Source of the DNA: Crambe crambe | Taxonomy: Eukaryota; Porifera; Demospongiae; Poecilosclerida; Crambeidae | Direction of reading: 5' to 3' | NCBI GenBank assembly: GCA_963924555.1 | Contig: OZ004588.1 | Coordinates: 1-64,000 of the forward strand | DNA length: 64,000 bases | Shown: positions 1-11,299 of the stretch, piece after piece | How the letters are laid out: the number at the start of each line of letters is the position of its first letter | Position numbering within the stretch: the first letter of the stretch is position 1 | The notes under the pieces: generated by a model | Told to the model about the DNA's origin: nothing | What the model saw: only the letters and a program-made list of their open reading frames with translations | The model's database searches: none | Program-made: the position numbers and the translations under genes

Positions 1-3000
1 CTAGCCCTAGCCCTAGCCCTAGCCCTAGCCCTAGCCCTAGCCCTAGCCCTAGCCCTAGCCCTAGCCCTAGCCCTAGCCCTAGCCCTAGCCCTAGCCCTAG
101 CCCTAGCCCTAGCCCTAGCCCTAGCCCTAGCCCTAGCCCTAGCCCTAGCCCTAGCCCTAGCCCTAGCCCTAGCCCTAGCCCTAGCCCTAGCCCTAGCCCT
201 AGCCCTAGCCCTAGCCCTAGCCCTAGCCCTAGCCCTAGCCCTAGCCCTAGCCCTAGCCCTAGCCCTAGCCCTAGCCCTAGCCCTAGCCCTAGCCCTAGCC
301 CTAGCCCTAGCCCTAGCCCTAGCCCTAGCCCTAGCCCTAGCCCTAGCCCTAGCCCTAGCCCTAGCCCTCAGCCCTAGCCCTAGCCCTAGCCCTAGCCCTA
401 GCCCTAGCCCTAGCCCTAGCCCTAGCCCTAGCCCTAGCCCTAGCCCTAGCCCTAGCCCTAGCCCTAGCCCTAGCCCTAGCCCTAGCCCTAGCCCTAGCCC
501 TAGCCCTAGCCCTAGCCCTAGCCCTAGCCCTAGCCCTAGCCCTAGCCCTAGCCCTAGCCCTAGCCCTAGCCCTAGCCCTAGCCCTAGCCCTAGCCCTAGC
601 CCTAGCCCTAGCCCTAGCCCTAGCCCTAGCCCTAGCCCTAGCCCTAGCCCTAGCCCTAGCCCTAGCCCTAGCCCTAGCCCTAGCCCTAGCCCTAGCCCTA
701 GCCCTAGCCCTAGCCCTAGCCCTAGCCCTAGCCCTAGCCCTAGCCCTAGCCCTAGCCCTAGCCCTAGCCCTAGCCCTAGCCCTAGCCCTAGCCCTAGCCC
801 TAGCCCTAGCCCTAGCCCTAGCCCTAGCCCTAGCCCTAGCCCTAGCCCTAGCCCTAGCCCTAGCCCTAGCCCTAGCCCTAGCCCTAGCCCTAGCCCTAGC
901 CCTAGCCCTAGCCCTAGCCCTAGCCCTAGCCCTAGCCCTAGCCCTAGCCCTAGCCCTAGCCCTAGCCCTAGCCCTAGCCCTAGCCCTAGCCCTAGCCCTA
1001 GCCCTAGCCCTAGCCCTAGCCCTAGCCCTAGCCCTAGCCCTAGCCCTAGCCCTAGCCCTAGCCCTAGCCCTAGCCCTAGCCCTAGCCCTAGCCCTAGCCC
1101 TAGCCCTAGCCCTAGCCCTAGCCCTAGCCCTAGCCCTAGCCCTAGCCCTAGCCCTAGCCCTAGCCCTAGCCCTAGCCCTAGCCCTAGCCCTAGCCCTAGC
1201 CCTAGCCCTAGCCCTAGCCCTAGCCCTAGCCCTAGCCCTAGCCCTAGCCCTAGCCCTAGCCCTAGCCCTAGCCCTAGCCCTAGCCCTAGCCCTAGCCCTA
1301 GCCCTAGCCCTAGCCCTAGCCCTAGCCCTAGCCCTAGCCCTAGCCCTAGCCCTAGCCCTAGCCCTAGCCCTAGCCCTAGCCCTAGCCCTAGCCCTAGCCC
1401 TAGCCCTAGCCCTAGCCCTAGCCCTAGCCCTAGCCCTAGCCCTAGCCCTAGCCCTAGCCCTAGCCCTAGCCCTAGCCCTAGCCCTAGCCCTAGCCCTAGC
1501 CCTAGCCCTAGCCCTAGCCCTAGCCCTAGCCCTAGCCCTAGCCCTAGCCCTAGCCCTAGCCCTAGCCCTAGCCCTAGCCCTAGCCCTAGCCCTAGCCCTA
1601 GCCCTAGCCCTAGCCCTAGCCCTAGCCCTAGCCCTAGCCCTAGCCCTAGCCCTAGCCCTAGCCCTAGCCCTAGCCCTAGCCCTAGCCCTAGCCCTAGCCC
1701 TAGCCCTAGCCCTAGCCCTAGCCCTAGCCCTAGCCCTAGCCCTAGCCCTAGCCCTAGCCCTAGCCCTAGCCCTAGCCCTAGCCCTAGCCCTAGCCCTAGC
1801 CCTAGCCCTAGCCCTAGCCCTAGCCCTAGCCCTAGCCCTAGCCCTAGCCCTAGCCCTAGCCCTAGCCCTAGCCCTAGCCCTAGCCCTAGCCCTAGCCCTA
1901 GCCCTAGCCCTAGCCCTAGCCCTAGCCCTAGCCCTAGCCCTAGCCCTAGCCCTAGCCCTAGCCCTAGCCCTAGCCCTAGCCCTAGCCCTAGCCCTAGCCC
2001 TAGCCCTAGCCCTAGCCCTAGCCCTAGCCCTAGCCCTAGCCCTAGCCCTAGCCCTAGCCCTAGCCCTAGCCCTAGCCCTAGCCCTAGCCCTAGCCCTAGC
2101 CCTAGCCCTAGCCCTAGCCCTAGCCCTAGCCCTAGCCCTAGCCCTAGCCCTAGCCCTAGCCCTAGCCCTAGCCCTAGCCCTAGCCCTAGCCCTAGCCCTA
2201 GCCCTAGCCCTAGCCCTAGCCCTAGCCCTAGCCCTAGCCCTAGCCCTAGCCCTAGCCCTAGCCCTAGCCCTAGCCCTAGCCCTAGCCCTAGCCCTAGCCC
2301 TAGCCCTAGCCCTAGCCCTAGCCCTAGCCCTAGCCCTAGCCCTAGCCCTAGCCCTAGCCCTAGCCCTAGCCCTAGCCCTAGCCCTAGCCCTAGCCCTAGC
2401 CCTAGCCCTAGCCCTAGCCCTAGCCCTAGCCCTAGCCCTAGCCCTAGCCCTAGCCCTAGCCCTAGCCCTAGCCCTAGCCCTAGCCCTAGCCCTAGCCCTA
2501 GCCCTAGCCCTAGCCCTAGCCCTAGCCCTAGCCCTAGCCCTAGCCCTAGCCCTAGCCCTAGCCCTAGCCCTAGCCCTAGCCCTAGCCCTAGCCCTAGCCC
2601 TAGCCCTAGCCCTAGCCCTAGCCCTAGCCCTAGCCCTAGCCCTAGCCCTAGCCCTAGCCCTAGCCCTAGCCCTAGCCCTAGCCCTAGCCCTAGCCCTAGC
2701 CCTAGCCCTAGCCCTAGCCCTAGCCCTAGCCCTAGCCCTAGCCCTAGCCCTAGCCCTAGCCCTAGCCCTAGCCCTAGCCCTAGCCCTAGCCCTAGCCCTA
2801 GCCCTAGCCCTAGCCCTAGCCCTAGCCCTAGCCCTAGCCCTAGCCCTAGCCCTAGCCCTAGCCCTAGCCCTAGCCCTAGCCCTAGCCCTAGCCCTAGCCC
2901 TAGCCCTAGCCCTAGCCCTAGCCCTAGCCCTAGCCCTAGCCCTAGCCCTAGCCCTAGCCCTAGCCCTAGCCCTAGCCCTAGCCCTAGCCCTAGCCCTAGC

Positions 3001-6000
3001 CCTAGCCCTAGCCCTAGCCCTAGCCCTAGCCCTAGCCCTAGCCCTAGCCCTAGCCCTAGCCCTAGCCCTAGCCCTAGCCCTAGCCCTAGCCCTAGCCCTA
3101 GCCCTAGCCCTAGCCCTAGCCCTAGCCCTAGCCCTAGCCCTAGCCCTAGCCCTAGCCCTAGCCCTAGCCCTAGCCCTAGCCCTAGCCCTAGCCCTAGCCC
3201 TAGCCCTAGCCCTAGCCCTAGCCCTAGCCCTAGCCCTAGCCCTAGCCCTAGCCCTAGCCCTAGCCCTAGCCCTAGCCCTAGCCCTAGCCCTAGCCCTAGC
3301 CCTAGCCCTAGCCCTAGCCCTAGCCCTAGCCCTAGCCCTAGCCCTAGCCCTAGCCCTAGCCCTAGCCCTAGCCCTAGCCCTAGCCCTAGCCCTAGCCCTA
3401 GCCCTAGCCCTAGCCCTAGCCCTAGCCCTAGCCCTAGCCCTAGCCCTAGCCCTAGCCCTAGCCCTAGCCCTAGCCCTAGCCCTAGCCCTAGCCCTAGCCC
3501 TAGCCCTAGCCCTAGCCCTAGCCCTAGCCCTAGCCCTAGCCCTAGCCCTAGCCCTAGCCCTAGCCCTAGCCCTAGCCCTAGCCCTAGCCCTAGCCCTAGC
3601 CCTAGCCCTAGCCCTAGCCCTAGCCCTAGCCCTAGCCCTAGCCCTAGCCCTAGCCCTAGCCCTAGCCCTAGCCCTAGCCCTAGCCCTAGCCCTAGCCCTA
3701 GCCCTAGCCCTAGCCCTAGCCCTAGCCCTAGCCCTAGCCCTAGCCCTAGCCCTAGCCCTAGCCCTAGCCCTAGCCCTAGCCCTAGCCCTAGCCCTAGCCC
3801 TAGCCCTAGCCCTAGCCCTAGCCCTAGCCCTAGCCCTAGCCCTAGCCCTAGCCCTAGCCCTAGCCCTAGCCCTAGCCCTAGCCCTAGCCCTAGCCCTAGC
3901 CCTAGCCCTAGCCCTAGCCCTAGCCCTAGCCCTAGCCCTAGCCCTAGCCCTAGCCCTAGCCCTAGCCCTAGCCCTAGCCCTAGCCCTAGCCCTAGCCCTA
4001 GCCCTAGCCCTAGCCCTAGCCCTAGCCCTAGCCCTAGCCCTAGCCCTAGCCCTAGCCCTAGCCCTAGCCCTAGCCCTAGCCCTAGCCCTAGCCCTAGCCC
4101 TAGCCCTAGCCCTAGCCCTAGCCCTAGCCCTAGCCCTAGCCCTAGCCCTAGCCCTAGCCCTAGCCCTAGCCCTAGCCCTAGCCCTAGCCCTAGCCCTAGC
4201 CCTAGCCCTAGCCCTAGCCCTAGCCCTAGCCCTAGCCCTAGCCCTAGCCCTAGCCCTAGCCCTAGCCCTAGCCCTAGCCCTAGCCCTAGCCCTAGCCCTA
4301 GCCCTAGCCCTAGCCCTAGCCCTAGCCCTAGCCCTAGCCCTAGCCCTAGCCCTAGCCCTAGCCCTAGCCCTAGCCCTAGCCCTAGCCCTAGCCCTAGCCC
4401 TAGCCCTAGCCCTAGCCCTAGCCCTAGCCCTAGCCCTAGCCCTAGCCCTAGCCCTAGCCCTAGCCCTAGCCCTAGCCCTAGCCCTAGCCCTAGCCCTAGC
4501 CCTAGCCCTAGCCCTAGCCCTAGCCCTAGCCCTAGCCCTAGCCCTAGCCCTAGCCCTAGCCCTAGCCCTAGCCCTAGCCCTAGCCCTAGCCCTAGCCCTA
4601 GCCCTAGCCCTAGCCCTAGCCCTAGCCCTAGCCCTAGCCCTAGCCCTAGCCCTAGCCCTAGCCCTAGCCCTAGCCCTAGCCCTAGCCCTAGCCCTAGCCC
4701 TAGCCCTAGCCCTAGCCCTAGCCCTAGCCCTAGCCCTAGCCCTAGCCCTAGCCCTAGCCCTAGCCCTAGCCCTAGCCCTAGCCCTAGCCCTAGCCCTAGC
4801 CCTAGCCCTAGCCCTAGCCCTAGCCCTAGCCCTAGCCCTAGCCCTAGCCCTAGCCCTAGCCCTAGCCCTAGCCCTAGCCCTAGCCCTAGCCCTAGCCCTA
4901 GCCCTAGCCCTAGCCCTAGCCCTAGCCCTAGCCCTAGCCCTAGCCCTAGCCCTAGCCCTAGCCCTAGCCCTAGCCCTAGCCCTAGCCCTAGCCCTAGCCC
5001 TAGCCCTAGCCCTAGCCCTAGCCCTAGCCCTAGCCCTAGCCCTAGCCCTAGCCCTAGCCCTAGCCCTAGCCCTAGCCCTAGCCCTAGCCCTAGCCCTAGC
5101 CCTAGCCCTAGCCCTAGCCCTAGCCCTAGCCCTAGCCCTAGCCCTAGCCCTAGCCCTAGCCCTAGCCCTAGCCCTAGCCCTAGCCCTAGCCCTAGCCCTA
5201 GCCCTAGCCCTAGCCCTAGCCCTAGCCCTAGCCCTAGCCCTAGCCCTAGCCCTAGCCCTAGCCCTAGCCCTAGCCCTAGCCCTAGCCCTAGCCCTAGCCC
5301 TAGCCCTAGCCCTAGCCCTAGCCCTAGCCCTAGCCCTAGCCCTAGCCCTAGCCCTAGCCCTAGCCCTAGCCCTAGCCCTAGCCCTAGCCCTAGCCCTAGC
5401 CCTAGCCCTAGCCCTAGCCCTAGCCCTAGCCCTAGCCCTAGCCCTAGCCCTAGCCCTAGCCCTAGCCCTAGCCCTAGCCCTAGCCCTAGCCCTAGCCCTA
5501 GCCCTAGCCCTAGCCCTAGCCCTAGCCCTAGCCCTAGCCCTAGCCCTAGCCCTAGCCCTAGCCCTAGCCCTAGCCCTAGCCCTAGCCCTAGCCCTAGCCC
5601 TAGCCCTAGCCCTAGCCCTAGCCCTAGCCCTAGCCCTAGCCCTAGCCCTAGCCCTAGCCCTAGCCCTAGCCCTAGCCCTAGCCCTAGCCCTAGCCCTAGC
5701 CCTAGCCCTAGCCCTAGCCCTAGCCCTAGCCCTAGCCCTAGCCCTAGCCCTAGCCCTAGCCCTAGCCCTAGCCCTAGCCCTAGCCCTAGCCCTAGCCCTA
5801 GCCCTAGCCCTAGCCCTAGCCCTAGCCCTAGCCCTAGCCCTAGCCCTAGCCCTAGCCCTAGCCCTAGCCCTAGCCCTAGCCCTAGCCCTAGCCCTAGCCC
5901 TAGCCCTAGCCCTAGCCCTAGCCCTAGCCCTAGCCCTAGCCCTAGCCCTAGCCCTAGCCCTAGCCCTAGCCCTAGCCCTAGCCCTAGCCCTAGCCCTAGC

Positions 6001-8579
6001 CCTAGCCCTAGCCCTAGCCCTAGCCCTAGCCCTAGCCCTAGCCCTAGCCCTAGCCCTAGCCCTAGCCCTAGCCCTAGCCCTAGCCCTAGCCCTAGCCCTA
6101 GCCCTAGCCCTAGCCCTAGCCCTAGCCCTAGCCCTAGCCCTAGCCCTAGCCCTAGCCCTAGCCCTAGCCCTAGCCCTAGCCCTAGCCCTAGCCCTAGCCC
6201 TAGCCCTAGCCCTAGCCCTAGCCCTAGCCCTAGCCCTAGCCCTAGCCCTAGCCCTAGCCCTAGCCCTAGCCCTAGCCCTAGCCCTAGCCCTAGCCCTAGC
6301 CCTAGCCCTAGCCCTAGCCCTAGCCCTAGCCCTAGCCCTAGCCCTAGCCCTAGCCCTAGCCCTAGCCCTAGCCCTAGCCCTAGCCCTAGCCCTAGCCCTA
6401 GCCCTAGCCCTAGCCCTAGCCCTAGCCCTAGCCCTAGCCCTAGCCCTAGCCCTAGCCCTAGCCCTAGCCCTAGCCCTAGCCCTAGCCCTAGCCCTAGCCC
6501 TAGCCCTAGCCCTAGCCCTAGCCCTAGCCCTAGCCCTAGCCCTAGCCCTAGCCCTAGCCCTAGCCCTAGCCCTAGCCCTAGCCCTAGCCCTAGCCCTAGC
6601 CCTAGCCCTAGCCCTAGCCCTAGCCCTAGCCCTAGCCCTAGCCCTAGCCCTAGCCCTAGCCCTAGCCCTAGCCCTAGCCCTAGCCCTAGCCCTAGCCCTA
6701 GCCCTAGCCCTAGCCCTAGCCCTAGCCCTAGCCCTAGCCCTAGCCCTAGCCCTAGCCCTAGCCCTAGCCCTAGCCCTAGCCCTAGCCCTAGCCCTAGCCC
6801 TAGCCCTAGCCCTAGCCCTAGCCCTAGCCCTAGCCCTAGCCCTAGCCCTAGCCCTAGCCCTAGCCCTAGCCCTAGCCCTAGCCCTAGCCCTAGCCCTAGC
6901 CCTAGCCCTAGCCCTAGCCCTAGCCCTAGCCCTAGCCCTAGCCCTAGCCCTAGCCCTAGCCCTAGCCCTAGCCCTAGCCCTAGCCCTAGCCCTAGCCCTA
7001 GCCCTAGCCCTAGCCCTAGCCCTAGCCCTAGCCCTAGCCCTAGCCCTAGCCCTAGCCCTAGCCCTAGCCCTAGCCCTAGCCCTAGCCCTAGCCCTAGCCC
7101 TAGCCCTAGCCCTAGCCCTAGCCCTAGCCCTAGCCCTAGCCCTAGCCCTAGCCCTAGCCCTAGCCCTAGCCCTAGCCCTAGCCCTAGCCCTAGCCCTAGC
7201 CCTAGCCCTAGCCCTAGCCCTAGCCCTAGCCCTAGCCCTAGCCCTAGCCCTAGCCCTAGCCCTAGCCCTAGCCCTAGCCCTAGCCCTAGCCCTAGCCCTA
7301 GCCCTAGCCCTAGCCCTAGCCCTAGCCCTAGCCCTAGCCCTAGCCCTAGCCCTAGCCCTAGCCCTAGCCCTAGCCCTAGCCCTAGCCCTAGCCCTAGCCC
7401 TAGCCCTAGCCCTAGCCCTAGCCCTAGCCCTAGCCCTAGCCCTAGCCCTAGCCCTAGCCCTAGCCCTAGCCCTAGCCCTAGCCCTAGCCCTAGCCCTAGC
7501 CCTAGCCCTAGCCCTAGCCCTAGCCCTAGCCCTAGCCCTAGCCCTAGCCCTAGCCCTAGCCCTAGCCCTAGCCCTAGCCCTAGCCCTAGCCCTAGCCCTA
7601 GCCCTAGCCCTAGCCCTAGCCCTAGCCCTAGCCCTAGCCCTAGCCCTAGCCCTAGCCCTAGCCCTAGCCCTAGCCCTAGCCCTAGCCCTAGCCCTAGCCC
7701 TAGCCCTAGCCCTAGCCCTAGCCCTAGCCCTAGCCCTAGCCCTAGCCCTAGCCCTAGCCCTAGCCCTAGCCCTAGCCCTAGCCCTAGCCCTAGCCCTAGC
7801 CCTAGCCCTAGCCCTAGCCCTAGCCCTAGCCCTAGCCCTAGCCCTAGCCCTAGCCCTAGCCCTAGCCCTAGCCCTAGCCCTAGCCCTAGCCCTAGCCCTA
7901 GCCCTAGCCCTAGCCCTAGCCCTAGCCCTAGCCCTAGCCCTAGCCCTAGCCCTAGCCCTAGCCCTAGCCCTAGCCCTAGCCCTAGCCCTAGCCCTAGCCC
8001 TAGCCCTAGCCCTAGCCCTAGCCCTAGCCCTAGCCCTAGCCCTAGCCCTAGCCCTAGCCCTAGCCCTAGCCCTAGCCCTAGCCCTAGCCCTAGCCCTAGC
8101 CCTAGCCCTAGCCCTAGCCCTAGCCCTAGCCCTAGCCCTAGCCCTAGCCCTAGCCCTAGCCCTAGCCCTAGCCCTAGCCCTAGCCCTAGCCCTAGCCCTA
8201 GCCCTAGCCCTAGCCCTAGCCCTAGCCCTAGCCCTAGCCCTAGCCCTAGCCCTAGCCCTAGCCCTAGCCCTAGCCCTAGCCCTAGCCCTAGCCCTAGCCC
8301 TAGCCCTAGCCCTAGCCCTAGCCCTAGCCCTAGCCCTAGCCCTAGCCCTAGCCCTAGCCCTAGCCCTAGCCCTAGCCCTAGCCCTAGCCCTAGCCCTAGC
8401 CCTAGCCCTAGCCCTAGCCCTAGCCCTAGCCCTAGCCCTAGCCCTAGCCCTAGCCCTAGCCCTAGCCCTAGCCCTAGCCCTAGCCCTAGCCCTAGCCCTA
8501 GCCCTAGCCCTAGCCCTAGCCCTAGCCCTAGCCCTAGCCCTAGCCCTAGCCCTAGCCCTAGCCCTAGCCCTAGCCCTAG
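1..8579. repeat. Telomeric array (CCCTAG)n / G-strand (CTAGGG)n
   Basis: About 1,430 head-to-tail copies of a 6-bp unit fill the first 8.58 kb. Read inward from the left end, the + strand is the C-rich strand, which is the polarity of a true left telomere: the G-rich strand would run 5' to 3' toward the tip. The G-strand unit is CTAGGG, one base different from the TTAGGG typical of animals. The only irregularity I see is one 7-base unit (CCCTCAG) near 366-372. The array has no flanking sequence on its outer side within the window. Known: CTAGGG occurs as a minor variant in human telomeres and can fold into G-quadruplexes. Inferred: here it is the main telomeric unit, which would need a telomerase RNA template of matching sequence. 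An alternative is a subtelomeric satellite that happens to resemble telomere DNA. Confidence 0.88.
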
Positions 8580-9237
8580 GAGTGGTGGGCATCAATTAGG
8601 AGTGGTGGGCATCAATTAGGAGTGGTGGGCATCAATTAGGAGTGGTGGGCATCAATTAGGAGTGGTGGGCATCAATTAGGAGTGGTGGGCATCAATTAGG
8701 AGTGGTGGGCATCAATTAGGAGTGGTGGGCATCAATTAGGAGTGGTGGGCATCAATTAGGAGTGGTGGGCATCAATTAGGAGTGGTGGGCATCAATTAGG
8801 AGTGGTGGGCATCAATTAGGAGTGGTGGGCATCAATTAGGAGTGGTGGGCATCAATTAGGAGTGGTGGGCATCAATTAGGAGTGGTGGGCATCAATTAGG
8901 AGTGGTGGGCATCAATTAGGAGTGGTGGGCATCAATTAGGAGTGGTGGGCATCAATTAGGAGTGGTGGGCATCAATTAGGAGTGGTGGGCATCAATTAGG
9001 AGTGGTGGGCATCAATTAGGAGTGGTGGGCATCAATTAGGAGTGGTGGGCATCAATTAGGAGTGGTGGGCATCAATTAGGAGTGGTGGGCATCAATTAGG
9101 AGTGGTGGGCATCAATTAGGAGTGGTGGGCATCAATTAGGAGTGGTGGGCATCAATTAGGAGTGGTGGGCATCAATTAGGAGTGGTGGGCATCAATTAGG
9201 AGTGGTGGGCATCAATTAGGAGTGGTGGGCATCAATT
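8578..9237. repeat. Subtelomeric 20-bp satellite, 33 identical units
   Basis: Thirty-three tandem copies of AGGAGTGGTGGGCATCAATT, with no differences that I can see, abut the telomeric array directly. The junction shares the bases TAGG, so the last hexamer runs into the first 20-mer without unique DNA. The + strand here is G-rich, the opposite strand bias to the telomere next to it. Each unit junction reads TTAGG. There are no spacers, so this is not a CRISPR-like array. No coding potential is claimed. Confidence 0.95.
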
Positions 9238-9900
9238 AGAAAAATATGCGTATTTGGCAATTGACATGCGCAATTATCTTAATATGTGTGTTAAGAAAAG
9301 TTTAACAAAATGTCGGTGAATATTTCGAAAGTTAATAGTGAAAAGACTGTACTGAATAGTTGAATTTTGTTGATATGGACAAAATATGCATATTAGCAGA
9401 AAGTTTACACAGAGAACAATGCTATGATATCAAAATTATATGTATACACTTGATATTTCAAAAGTTATGATAGCCAGAAGTCACCATCAGTTATCAGTAG
9501 ATTAGAAATTTGACGACCCTTTACCATGTATTTTGAAAATTGTCGGAATGGACAAAGTAAGTATATAAACAGAAAGCTTACATAAAGAGCAATACTATGC
9601 TATAGAAATTATCTGTATACGATTGATATTTCAAAAGTTATGATAGTATGAATTCGTCATCAGTTACTTTGAAGACCTATTATGATACATTTTCGAAATT
9701 ATAGGTATGGCCAAACTAAGCATATCAATAGATAGCTTAAACAGAGGGCAATGCTGTTATATAGAAATTTTTTGTATTTTCTTTATATTTCAAAAGTTTT
9801 GAGCGAATGAAAGTATTGCATTATAGGTGGGTATCGATATCCACAAATTAAACGTGTGAAATACACACAGAGAGGATATCGGAATTATCTGTATAAATTT
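9238..9900. repeat. Degenerate ~160-175-bp tandem repeat, AT-rich
   Basis: At least three diverged copies of one unit can be aligned by eye. Each has a block reading roughly GGACAAA..ATATA, then AGAAAGCTTACA, then a conserved TGATATTTCAAAAGTTATGA and a CATCAGTTA ending. Matching points lie near 9377, 9550 and 9709, a period of about 160-175 bp. A weaker partial copy may precede them. No ORF is credible here. It looks like an old subtelomeric satellite between the homogeneous arrays and unique DNA. Confidence 0.65.
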
Positions 9901-10420
9901 ATAATAAAAACATGAGCGAAAGGAAAATTTCTTTTAAAGTTAGTAGAAATGGCATGACTGGCTCGGTTTGAGGTATGAAATTAATCGCTTGTAACCGGCT
10001 ACGGGGGTTACGACCAATGCAGACTGGGGCAGAGTACCGTCCTTGGCTCAAGAAACTCCAACAATGCAGTGAAGTATCTTTTTCCACCCAATCGCAAGGC
10101 AAGTTTCCAATGTTTTTTGTATTTTATGATGTAGCTAGGAACTCCTACGATGCAGCCCTTGTTATATAGGAATGGTGTATCACGAGGCAAGTGTCTATTA
10201 ACCATCCAATAATGAGGCAAGTTTCCAATCGCAAGTTTCCAATGTAGCCACACCACTTTAGCAGGTGTCTCCAAACTATTTTTGGAAAACATGACGTCGT
10301 TGTGACGCTATGTTCTGGCCCCTCCTTCCCCCACCTCATAACGTCACATAGTCATTAGGCTGTTGGCATAGACTACAACCATATTATAGTGTGACGTCTA
10401 CGAGAAAAACTGATTTGTGC
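9901..10420. other. No gene recognised; short local duplications
   Basis: No convincing coding region. The motif CAAGTTTCCAAT occurs three times between about 10,100 and 10,240, within partly duplicated stretches that also share AATCGCAAG or AATGAGGCAAG. The overlapping short ORFs on both strands look like chance. Confidence 0.5.
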
Positions 10421-10422
10421 TA

Positions 10423-10629
10423 TTAGCTTTTCAAACAGACGGGACAAATGAAATCTGGGTCTGTATGCCGAAAGGGATATTTTTCTGGGAGACACCTAAT
10501 GCATGTCCAGTCGATGAAGCATTGAATACGTTCCACCCACTTGTCTCCTTCTTCGTCTTCCTCTCCAAAACCACAAACCAAGCACACTTCTTTATCAGTC
10601 AAAGTAGCTAGGTTCAGATGTGGGTTCAC
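10423..10629 (-). CDS. PHD/RING-like zinc-finger ORF fragment
   Basis: The minus strand encodes about 68 residues with a cysteine-rich pattern: KEVCLVCGFG, an acidic stretch, KWVERIQCF, WTCIRCLP, and a terminal DFICPVC. This C-x2-C ... C ... C-x2-C ... C-x2-C spacing, with a central W, resembles PHD-type fingers found at the C-terminal end of many invertebrate transposase-derived proteins and of chromatin readers. The usual Cys-x2-Cys-x-x-W-x-H block is incomplete. No upstream exon is certain; the 27-bp minisatellite lies just upstream on the same strand and may encode a Thr/Ser/Gly-rich linker. Probably a decayed or terminal exon. I cannot name the gene. Confidence 0.35.
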   Translation of the reverse strand: MNPHLNLATLTDKEVCLVCGFGEEDEEGDKWVERIQCFIDWTCIRCLPEKYPFRHTDPDFICPVCLKS

Positions 10630-10868
10630 CAGTTACTGCAGCTATTGTGGATCCACCAGTTGAAGTAGGTTCACCAATAGACATAGCAGATGTGGGTCCA
10701 CCAGTTGTCGTGGCTGTCGTGGACCCACCGGTTGCTGTAGCTAATGTGGACCCACCAGTTGCTATAGCTGATGTGGATCCACCGGCTGCTGAAGTTAATA
10801 TGGACCCATCGGTTGCTGTAGCCAACGTGGTTGTTATAGCTGATGTGGATACACAGGTTGCTGTGTAG
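10620..10868. repeat. 27-bp coding-like minisatellite
   Basis: About nine imperfect copies of a 27-bp unit, open on both strands. The + strand would encode 9-residue repeats of the type VDPPVAVAN; the minus strand would encode TGGSTLATA-like repeats. Because the period is a multiple of three, all copies keep frame. The minus-strand reading leads toward the zinc-finger-like ORF at 10,423-10,629. Whether either strand is translated cannot be told from the sequence. Confidence 0.7.
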
Positions 10869-10946
10869 GAACTCCAACATTGTAGCCATCTGATATTAAT
10901 TTAAAATACAATGGTTGCCTGTATTCACCCCTTTAATACAGGCAAA

Positions 10947-11231
10947 CCTGCAGTAACCTCCTGTAACCTCAAATAACCTGTAACCTGCAGTAACCTCCTG
11001 TAACCTCCAGTAACCTCCTGTAACCTGCAGTAACCTCTGTAACCTTCTGTGACCTGCAGTAACCTATGATAACCTACTGTAACCTCCTGTAACCTCTGTA
11101 ACTTCCTGTAACCTGCTGTAACCTGCAGTAACCTCCTGTAACCTGCAGTAACCTCTGGTAACCTCCTGTAACCTCCTGTAACCTGCAGTAACCTCTGGTA
11201 ACCTGCAGTAACCTCCTGTAACCTCCAGTAG
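10947..11231. repeat. 10-bp minisatellite, TAACCTCCTG/TAACCTGCAG type
   Basis: Around 28 units of a 10-bp motif TAACCTNNNG, with alternating third parts CCTG, GCAG and CTGG, and occasional 9-bp units. The minus strand is G-rich (GGTTACAGGA-like). Open frames across it, reading as EVTGGY-like repeats, are by-products of the periodicity. Confidence 0.85.
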
Positions 11232-11299
11232 AACCCACCAGCATGGATCCCAAGCCACACCACATGGGATATCCACTGAGTAGACATGGATGGGGTCAA

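Noticed and set aside
361-8595. A 2,744-codon open frame of alternating Arg-Ala on the minus strand
   Set aside because: It is the 6-bp telomeric repeat read in frame; the period is a multiple of three, so no stop can occur.
8578-9237. Regular 20-bp array as a possible CRISPR
   Set aside because: Units are head to tail with no unique spacers, in an intron-rich animal genome.
10925-11299. Overlapping minus-strand ORFs with EVTGGY-like repeats
   Set aside because: By-product of the 10-bp minisatellite; all three frames stay open.
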